The notes below the pieces were generated by a model. It was given only the letters and a program-made list of their open reading frames with translations. It ran no database searches and had not been told where the DNA came from. Shown here piece by piece: positions 56,991 through 64,000 of a stretch of 64,000 nucleotides of DNA. Made by a program: the position numbers and the translations under genes. How positions within the stretch are numbered: position 1 is the first letter of the stretch; every line of letters starts with the position of its first letter. The stretch comes from Gaeumannomyces sp. JS-464 (taxonomy: Eukaryota > Ascomycota > Sordariomycetes > Magnaporthales > Magnaporthaceae): assembly GCA_002197995.1 (NCBI GenBank), contig NGZR01000001.1:10540001-10604000 (forward strand), in the 5' to 3' direction.

Positions 56991-57888
56991 ATGGACCGCT
57001 CCCCCGCCTCCCACTCCGCTGCTAGCCGTGCTCCTTCGGGAGACAGCTTGCACCACGGCTCAAGGTCGCCGTCGGTCGTCGAGGTCGGAGCCCAGAATCG
57101 GCCAGGCGTCATTGACCTGGTCAAGTCCAAATCACCGTCGGTAGAGCTGCTCGCCGCAAACCCAGTCCCCTCCATCGAAGTCATCGACGTCGACGACGAC
57201 AAGTCGCCGGCCATCATCGAGGTCAAACCACCAACAATCATCATCGACCTCCGCAACTCCTCCTCCCCAAAGTCGAGATGTCCGCCAAGCCAACGTCGCG
57301 CACCCTCGAGGTGGTCGTCGTCAACCCACGCCACCAGGGCGTCACCGTCGAGTCCCAGCAGCTGAGCTGGAAGGAGAACGCCGACGGCTCCGTCACCGTC
57401 GAGGCCAAGGCCACCTTTCCCGCGGCACCATGCCCTTCACGTCTTCGTCGTCGCACGTCACGCTCAGCGTCAAGACGGGCCGCAATGAGACCTCGCCAAG
57501 CGAGGAGGACAAGGCCAGCAATGGCCGCAAGCGCTCCGCCTCTGTCGAGGCCGTCGGCGACGCCAGCCGCCGCAAGACTACGCCCACCACTGACGAGGCC
57601 GAGCAGGCTCCTACGGTCGTCAATCCTACCACCGCCGAGCCGAGCGCGCGCCGTCGGTGACCAGCGCGCCTGCTCCCTCGGCGACCAGTGCGCCTACTCC
57701 CCCGGTTACCCGCGTGCCTGCCCAGTCCGGCCTTCCGCCCGACCATCCTTGGGCCAAGTTCGCCGCGAGGGAGGCTGCCCGACGCACCACTGAGCGGTAA
57801 GTTTGCTCTTGCAATTATTGACATTCACACGCTAACTTGCAGCTACAGATGGACTGAAAAAGAATCTGGTGACCTACAAACTGGATGA
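56991..57888 (+). CDS. Ser/Pro-rich protein of unknown function (several frame slips)
   Basis: The ATG at 56991 (CAAGATGGACC) opens MDRSPASHSAASRAPSGDSL. A series of Asp/Ser/Val segments follows (SPSVVEVGAQNRPGVIDLVK, IEVIDVDDDKSPAIIEVKPP, IIIDLRNSSS), resembling SUMO-interacting or acidic linear motifs. After a one-base slip near 57270 it continues MSAKPTSRTLEVVVVNPRHQ and GSVTVEAKATFP, after another near 57425 SSSHVTLSVKTGRNETSPSE and NGRKRSASVEAVGD, and after a third near 57648 APSVTSAPAPSATSAPTPPV and WAKFAAREAARRTTER. A 46-nt intron (57797-57842, with CTAAC) leads to a short last exon ending ESGDLQTG at 57888. No family is recognised; the composition suggests a disordered nuclear protein (inference). 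Confidence 0.55.
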
Positions 57889-57914
57889 AAGGTGGACAGT
57901 TAGAAGAATGGGAA

Positions 57915-58105
57915 GAGCGAGATCGCCAAGAGGCCTAGAAGAGATATCATTAGAGAGATGGCGAGATCGCCTAAAGAGACATAGATGGAATGGCAAGATT
58001 GCCTGGAATAGACATAGATGGAATGGCTGGGTTGCCTGGAGAAAGACATAGATGGACTGGCGAGGTCGCCTGGAAGACGGATATAGACGGGATGGCAGGG
58101 GCCGC
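57915..58105. repeat. Degenerate ~33-bp minisatellite
   Basis: Four to five imperfect units starting AGATGG and containing GCGAGATCGCCT / GCAAGATTGCCTGG / GGTTGCCTGGAGA, with lengths 27, 33, 34 and 35 bp, follow directly after the stop of the Ser/Pro-rich gene. Confidence 0.75.
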
Positions 58106-59710
58106 CATACAAACAAGCTAGAATTGAACTCTTGTGAAGCTTGAATTCAGTTCTGATTCGCGTGATTTTTCTTGGCCGCACCCATGTCCAAGCAACATTC
58201 TAGCCCAAGATTCGTCTGCTCACTCCCCAAAAGTCAAATGGTCTGCGGTACATCTTTGTCAGGTGCCATCCAAGCCATCTGTCAAAGTCCCAGCCCAATG
58301 CTTGTTGTTCTGCAAGTTCCAAGCACATGTCACCATCTCTAATCGAAGAGGCCGTTGATCGAGGGCAGAATCCGTTCGCATGATTGTCTGGTTCTCTTGT
58401 GGGCCTGTCTACCTCGTGTCTTTCCTATGCGAATTCTATGAAGCCAGAAGCCTGGCTCGCCTGCCCCGGAGATTTGTGCTCTAAATGACGGCTACCTGGC
58501 GTTGCACGAAATTCGAATTCCTCCACGGGCCGGGTACGAAGAAGTTCTCAAACAGAAACAGCCTAGATTACCAAGCAAAGTCTCAAGGCTCCCGAGCTGC
58601 CTCTGGTCTGCCGCTCACGGGCTCGAATTTGGGTTCAGTTCCAGCCTCTTGGTCCTCGTCTCCTCGCTTGGGCTCGTCTTGCCTGACACAATCTGGAATC
58701 CTCCGCGAGCTGGGCCTCGTCGGATTGTCTGGGCTAGCACTTGACCACAAAGACGCTGGCAGATGGGGTGTTTTGATTCTTTCCAAACCCAAGCATTGCG
58801 GCTTGTTCGTACCTGTTATTTCCCAGGCTGTCTCTGGCTGCGGGGTTTGGGCGGGGTCTCCTCGCGCGAGCTGGAATGTAGCTTGCTCCGGTGGCTGTCT
58901 GTAGAATCCGTGGTCAGTTTGGGAAGGCTGTTGTGAAGGCTGTATTCCCACCGTTTCGCAGGGGCTGCCCGCCGCCTCTGGATGTCCATGTCACCAAGAC
59001 CGAGGTCTGACGGTTGAGTTCGTAGTCTTGGTTCCCACCGTCCGGCAGTGGGACCTTGCCAATATCGTACACGCCATCCTCGTCGTTCAAGCCGTCGGCC
59101 CAGGGGCAAAAGTATCGCAAAGGAGAGGGCCGCAGGCCTAGAAGATTGCATCTCTGACTAACCAGAGTCATAAAGATCCGGTGCAAGGTAGCCGGAGCTG
59201 TGCAACTGTTAGCGTATCCGTGGGCTAGGCAAGTCTATGATGACCAAGCTTGGGGTATCGGCTCCTGTAAAAGAAAATCTCGTCTAGCCCAAGGAGCACG
59301 GGACGAGATACTGAAGTGGTGCTGAGTTGGGTATTTCTCGTCCGAGTTGGAGATTCTCATAAACCCACCGACATCGATCCCGCGGGTTGCAAGACAGTAG
59401 CACCCGTTTGGCTGTTGCTGGTGACAGAAGAAAGTTTGAAGTGGTGTGGCTCGGGCGTCTGCCTCGTGGTTGTCGTTGCCAGGTTGTGCTTGCCAGCTGG
59501 AGGACCCCGCCAGGAAGCTGCTGCAGGCACTTGGTGCTTAGGTACGCTTGCAGGGACCCACGAAAGCTGCTGGCACTTGGTGCTTGGACTTGCAGGTACC
59601 CACGGCCGCCGGCCAGAGCCATGCTTGGGACACGTGATTAAGTTGGACATCTCTGGGCTGCGTACGGTCATATCTGGTATCACATTACAGCAGGATCTAG
59701 ACAAACTGAG
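58106..59710. other. Intergenic, nothing recognised
   Basis: Frames of 100-140 codons exist on both strands but show no motif or exon logic. An imperfect duplication of about 50 bp occurs at 59516-59600 (GGCACTTGGTGCTT twice, each followed by CTTGCAGG and ACCCACG). Confidence 0.5.
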
Positions 59711-61870
59711 CTAACCAACATTTGCCCCAGCCAGCTCCCGAATAAACCGATCGGCCTCGGCCACGATACGCACGCTCTGCTCGACGCTCGGCGAGGCCGG
59801 GTCCCCCGCAACAGCCTGCCAGTCACGGAAAAGACGGCCAAGATGCTCCCCGCAGGCCAAGACGTCCGGTTGGCCATGTGCCACCTCCAACAACAAGCCT
59901 TTTAGAGACGGCGTGCGGCAGGCGGCCAGCAGCAGACACATGGCGCCAGCCATGCTGAGAGCGCAGATCCACGTGTCGACCAGGACCGTGTGGCGGAAGC
60001 CGCGGAGGTTGAGCATGTGAAGCAGGCAGGCGTCCAGGCAGGCGCGCGTGCTGCGCAGAGCGGCAGTGTCGCCGGCATCCCCCTCCAGCTTGGGCGCGTC
60101 GCCGACGCCGCTGAGCATCCACATCAGATAGGGCCGGTATATGACGCTGCGGCAGGTCAAGTACCGCTGGCGCAGGAAGCCGCCGTGCTCCGAGGCGCAG
60201 GGGCGCGCGTCTAGGGTGAAGGCAAAGGCTACGGGCAGGACGTCGCGCCACTCCTCAAGCTGGTGGTCGAGCTCGGCGACGACAAAGGGAAAGCGGGCCG
60301 GGTCGAGCGAGGCGCCGGTGCCGCGGGCGTACAGAAGCTGGTGGACGCGGTTGAGCAAGCGGCGCATCGAGATGCAGGCCAAAAAGTAGAGCGACGACTG
60401 CTCCTCGGCCTGCTCGGTCCGGTGCGTGCTGTACCCAGGGCCAGGGAGGGGGACAGACGACTCGATGCGGGCGATGCCGGACTGCGGGAGGCCCGACAGC
60501 TCGGCGAGGTAGTCGCTGACAGGGTTAGCCGGGGGGACAGGAAAAAGGGACAGAGGAGGGACGGCACACCTCTCGAGAATGTAGCAAGACCAAAAGATTC
60601 GTCGGATCCGCTCCTGGTCGGCGCTGTCCCCGCTGTCCGACTGGTAGGACAGCAGCAGCAGACAGCGCGTCGAGGCCGCGTTGATGTACTCCCAGGCCTG
60701 CAGTGGCCTGCGGAGAAAGGCAAAATAGAGACTGTTTCTGTTAGCGTGGCCGTTGGACAAGCACGGAACAACAGCTTACCCGACAAGAAACAGACAGTGG
60801 GTGGCCGTCGAGCCGACTACGGCATGCACTACATGCAGCCGCTTTAGCACGTTGTCGAAAAACAGGTCGCCCATCCTGCGCCTCGCCCGCCGGAACCGCA
60901 TCTCGTTCTCGGACAGCGGCTCGCCCGTCAGGCCGCCCACGACCTGGCTGGCGCATCCGAGGGCCATGACGACGTAGGCGAGACAGGCGTCAACGCCGTC
61001 GTCCGGGCAGGCCACGTCGTCCGCGGCCGGGTCGTCAGCCGCCGACACGAGCACCTTCCTGCACCTCTCGACCTGCTCGAGCGACGTGGTCGGGTACCAA
61101 AAGTTGACGGCGGCCTGGAAGGCGGACAGGACGCCGTCAACGTCGTCCGGGGCGACGCAGGGCAGCATGCTCGTGGCGCGGCCGCGCAGGGGCAGGCGGC
61201 GCTGCTCGAGCGGGAAGATGGGCACGTAGTTCTGGCGCAGCGACGGGAACACGTCCAGGTGCGGCCACTGCAGGATGGACTCGGTGGTGGAGGTGTGCAT
61301 CGAGTCCAGCACCGCGTTCTCGAGGCTGTTGGGGTTGTGCGGCTCGCTCGCCGGCGTTGGCTGCTGCATGCTCGAGGGCGACGGGCCCGGGTGGACGGGG
61401 TGTATCTCGGCCAGGGGCGAGCCCGAGAAGCTGCTGCTGCGGCCGCCGATGGACGCGGCCCCAGGGATCGGCCGGGCTGTGCTCAGGGGCATCGAGGCCT
61501 GGGCTGTTAGTAGCGACACGCCTGCCGGTTGGTGTCTGACCTACCATGGTTGCGTTCATCTCGTGCAGGAAGCGCTCGACGCGCAGGACGCCCTCGAGGA
61601 TCAGGTCACTCTTGCCTCTCCTTGAACAGGTCAGGATTAGAAGACAGCCGCGGACTCGGGCCACTCACGAGTTCGCCTCGGAGCCGTATGTGCAGTCGCA
61701 GTCGGCGGCGGCGCACGCGGCGCACGGCGTGTTGCCATCGCAGCGGATCTTGCGGCCGCGGCAGTTGTCGCACTGGCTGGTTGTTAGCTAGCACAGCAAT
61801 GCAGCAGATGTTTGCAGACACTCACAGCGTGGGACACTCTCAGCCGCTTCCGGGCCGGCTCCGACTCCAT
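59711..61870 (-). CDS. Zn2Cys6 fungal-specific transcription factor
   Basis: Nuclear DNA-binding regulator, intact. Six exons on the minus strand: 61870-61826, 61772-61669, 61620-61545, 61498-60780, 60737-60570 and 60515-59711; together 1917 nt, 638 residues. Exon 1 gives MESEPARKRLRVSHA, joined to the zinc cluster ACDNCRGRKIRCDGNTPC then AACAAADCDC, with the C-x2-C-x6-C-x5-C-x2-C-x6-C spacing. A helical linker (ILEGVLRVERFLHEMNATM) precedes the fungal-specific regulatory domain with RRMGDLFFDNVLKRLHVVHA, RRIFWSCYILE, ELSGLPQSGI and SVPLPGPG. Introns are 42-54 nt with CTAAC branch sites. The intron 60569-60516 is in frame, so unspliced readthrough stays open. The target pathway is unknown; the nearest neighbours give no cluster context. 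Confidence 0.9.
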
Positions 61871-63439
61871 GTTTGATACTGTCGACTGGGCCGACGACCC
61901 AGCACCAGGTGCCCGGTGTGCTCGGCGCTTTCCGACCTGAAGGACCTGAAATCTGGAGAGTCGCGTGGATTGGGGACATAAAATTCGTGACAGACGTCGC
62001 CATCGCGGGGAAATCAGGGCCCACAGCGGACGCGACTAACCCGTATAGGCAGCTGGCAGCGTTTATGGCCATATGTGACCGCTGGGCCGAGGTCCTGAGC
62101 ACATGGTCTTGGCCTGCGGATGCCGTTGAGCGGTTGGCGGGAGTGGCGGATTGCAGACACAACAGCTCCAACTGGCCATTCAACCAGGATCGCGTGGGAT
62201 CGGTCCATCATCAGGCTCCCGGCAGGGGGCGAATCACGACAGTAACCATGCTGGCTGGAGCTGCTAGCTGGAGCTGCTGACATCAGGCTGGCCGTCGCGA
62301 TGGGATTGGATGGAAAACGCTGGGGGACACAATCTAGCACAGTCACTCGGGGAAGGCGAGCGATTCCTTCCCTTGTTTATTCTCCTGGTCACTTAACAAA
62401 CTTCGAGACCCGCCAGCCGAGACAAAGCTTGGGCTGCCCGACATTATGCCAGAGAATGTCGGCGTGGAGGTTTCAGCCCTACGATCGTGGCGGTGATGGC
62501 ACCCAGGGATGCGGGCAGTTTCGGGCAGTCTCGTTTGCTGAATTCTCCAGATACAAACGGCTTCCAGCATCAATTCCACAGCACGAGCAGCACTGCCCGT
62601 GAGGCCTAAATTTAGCCGGCCCACTCGTCGCGGGCCACTGGCCAGGCCAGTTGCGGTCTGGTGCAGCAAGCAAGCGCCGCGCTAGCGCTGCAAGGGAGAG
62701 GAGCGCAGCACCGGCTGTGGCTGAGGAAAGGCCGCAGCCCCGAATATTGCTCCAACAGGCGACGTTTTTCTCTGGTGTGTGCGGGGGAGCCACGCTGCGA
62801 GGGACAGCTGTGAGCTGGCCGGGCCGTAGTTTAGCTCGGCCACGGCAGTCCAGGATGCGCCGAAATAGACCTCGCGGCTGGGGTCTGTTCCCAGTCTGTC
62901 GGTCAGAGCATCGGCTAACACAGCAGCTGCGAGGCGAAGCATATGTTGGCGTGATATAACAAGCGTGCCGCCCCGCTGCCCGCCCTTTGCGGCCAACGCG
63001 CATCCATCATTATCGTGCCGTTGGCGCCTGTGACCAGCATAATTTCCCACGCGCCCTTCTGCCGGCTCCCGGTGCTACGCTGTGCTCATGTGTGCGCTGC
63101 TCGGTGTTGCTTAGCGAATCTCCGGAAAAAGCCACCACCTACGCCATCTGCAGGCCAGCCAGCCCTCGCGGGCACCGTCTGACAGCCAAGCCTGCGCGGG
63201 AGCCAACTGCACCGCCCGAAATCGAGCCATTCCGTCACTCTGGCTGAAGACCCCTGTCTGATCCTGCGCTACGCCCCTCGTCTGTCCTGCCTTTACATAG
63301 TTCTGGAATCTGCATTCGTTCTTCTTCCTCTTCCCCAGAAATTCAATTGCAGTGTAGCGCACAAAACAAACGGCCAGCCACGGTGCTCCGGCCTCCCCCA
63401 TACAACACATCGAACACAAACACGCCAAGCGACACCACG
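61871..63439. other. Intergenic/promoter region
   Basis: No gene is supported. It contains the 5' regions of the Zn2Cys6 regulator (minus) and of the Cys-rich membrane protein (plus). The 100 bp before 63440 are pyrimidine-rich (TTCTTCTTCCTCTTCC near 63320), a common fungal transcription-start context. Confidence 0.5.
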
Positions 63440-64000
63440 ATGACGCTCACCGTCGCAAAGCTGGAAACGTCCTGCCCCAGCGGCGGCCGCTTCTACGTCT
63501 GCGACAAGGCGCCCAAAAGGTTCCTGGGCTGCTGCACCGTCAACCCCTGCGACAGGGGCGGCGACTGCCCCAAGGGCAACCTCACCACCATCACCTTCAG
63601 CGCCGACCTGTTCGAGGAGATCCCGCCCCAGGACTGCATCGGCGCGCCGGGCAGCAAGAGCTGGTTCACCTGCAAGCAGAACAGCCCGCCGTTCATGGGC
63701 TGCTGCAGCGACAACCCGTGCCAGTCCAAGCCGCCTGGCTGCCCGGCCAGCAAGCTGATCCCCGCGCGCCTGAGCGACAACCAGACCAACGCCGCCGTCT
63801 TCCTGCCGGCCTCGTCGACCCCGTCGCCCTCGCCCACAGGGACCCCGACCCCGCCGCCCCAGCCCGCCCCGGCAGGCCTGCACCCGGGCGCCATCGCCGG
63901 CATCGTCGTCGGCGGCCTGCTGGTCGTCGGCCTGGTGGCGGCGCTGCTCTTTTGGAGGCGCCGGCGCAACCGCAACCGCGAGTCGCACATCATCGCCGAG
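63440..64000 (+). CDS. Single-pass membrane protein with two Cys-rich modules (runs off the window)
   Basis: The ATG at 63440 opens MTLTVAKLETSCPSGGRFYV and the frame is open to the window end (at least 187 residues). Two homologous modules of about 60 residues carry the pattern Cys...Phe-x(1-2)-Cys...Gly-Cys-Cys-x3-Pro-Cys...Cys-Pro: SGGRFYVCDKAPKRFLGCCT and SKSWFTCKQNSPPFMGCCSD, each followed by NPC. A Pro/Ser/Thr stalk (STPSPSPTGTPTPPPQPAPA) precedes one hydrophobic helix (AIAGIVVGGLLVVGLVAALL) and a stop-transfer cluster WRRRRNRNR. No N-terminal signal peptide is evident, which is odd for a protein expected to expose disulphide modules outside. The layout resembles fungal cell-wall stress sensors, but the function is unknown. 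Confidence 0.75.
   Translation, partial: MTLTVAKLETSCPSGGRFYVCDKAPKRFLGCCTVNPCDRGGDCPKGNLTTITFSADLFEEIPPQDCIGAPGSKSWFTCKQNSPPFMGCCSDNPCQSKPPGCPASKLIPARLSDNQTNAAVFLPASSTPSPSPTGTPTPPPQPAPAGLHPGAIAGIVVGGLLVVGLVAALLFWRRRRNRNRESHIIAE

Noticed and set aside
56474..57334. A 286-codon minus-strand frame opposite the Ser/Pro-rich gene
   Set aside because: It crosses the CAC/CATCAC repeat and the leader of the plus-strand gene; the plus strand has a good start context, a consistent intron and a plausible final exon.
1..64000. CRISPR arrays, rRNA and tRNA genes
   Set aside because: No spaced direct-repeat array, rRNA-like block or tRNA cloverleaf with A and B boxes was seen; an automated tRNA scan would be the decisive test.

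Overview
The window looks like nuclear DNA of a filamentous ascomycete (Pezizomycotina, probably Sordariomycetes; species not determinable). Protein genes are GC-rich with short introns (about 42-65 nt, GTRAGT donors, CTAAC branch sites). Families are typical of such fungi: Zn2Cys6 regulator, TRI12-type MFS pump, GH3 glucosidase, FRE reductase, Fung_rhodopsin-like protein. Two long AT-rich blocks are retrotransposons in which CAA/CAG codons have become TAA/TAG, the footprint of repeat-induced point mutation (RIP).

Layout. 0-9.2 kb is an accessory region: a GC minisatellite, a decayed coiled-coil gene built on a 42-bp repeat, a divergent unknown gene apparently split by a pogo-type transposon, and a complete Tc1/mariner element with 29-bp inverted repeats. 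10.7-28.4 kb is the main gene block: GH3 beta-glucosidase, broken DHA1-type MFS carrier, TRI12-type MFS pump, MsrA, mitochondrial BAX-inhibitor-family (GHITM/TMBIM5-like) protein, small secreted Cys protein, four-helix membrane protein, a twin cyclic-nucleotide-binding/F-box/LRR protein, and a SnoaL-like protein. 28.46-43.36 kb is a Ty1/copia LTR retrotransposon into which a second copy of the same family inserted in opposite orientation; both target-site duplications survive (GTAAT outer, TTTAC inner). Each copy also has an antisense, cysteine-containing reading frame of exactly 786 nt between RNase H and the 3' LTR. 43.4-49.0 kb holds an FRE-type metalloreductase, a small mitochondrial-type protein, a CTR copper transporter and a rhodopsin-like membrane protein. 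49.04-55.99 kb is a Ty3/gypsy chromovirus (314-bp LTRs, GATGT duplication) inserted about 10 bp upstream of the rhodopsin-like gene's start. 57-64 kb holds a Ser/Pro-rich unknown gene, an intact Zn2Cys6 transcription factor, and the 5' part of a single-pass membrane protein with two Cys-rich modules.

How genes may work together. The metalloreductase and copper transporter, about 1.4 kb apart, fit one reductive metal-uptake locus. Two genes for mitochondrial proteins share TCACGTG boxes upstream. Several otherwise well-conserved genes carry isolated one-base frameshifts, some at homopolymers, while neighbours are clean. This may be residual assembly error or recent decay, and 'broken' calls should be read in that light. 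All functions are inferred from recognised motifs; no database search was possible.
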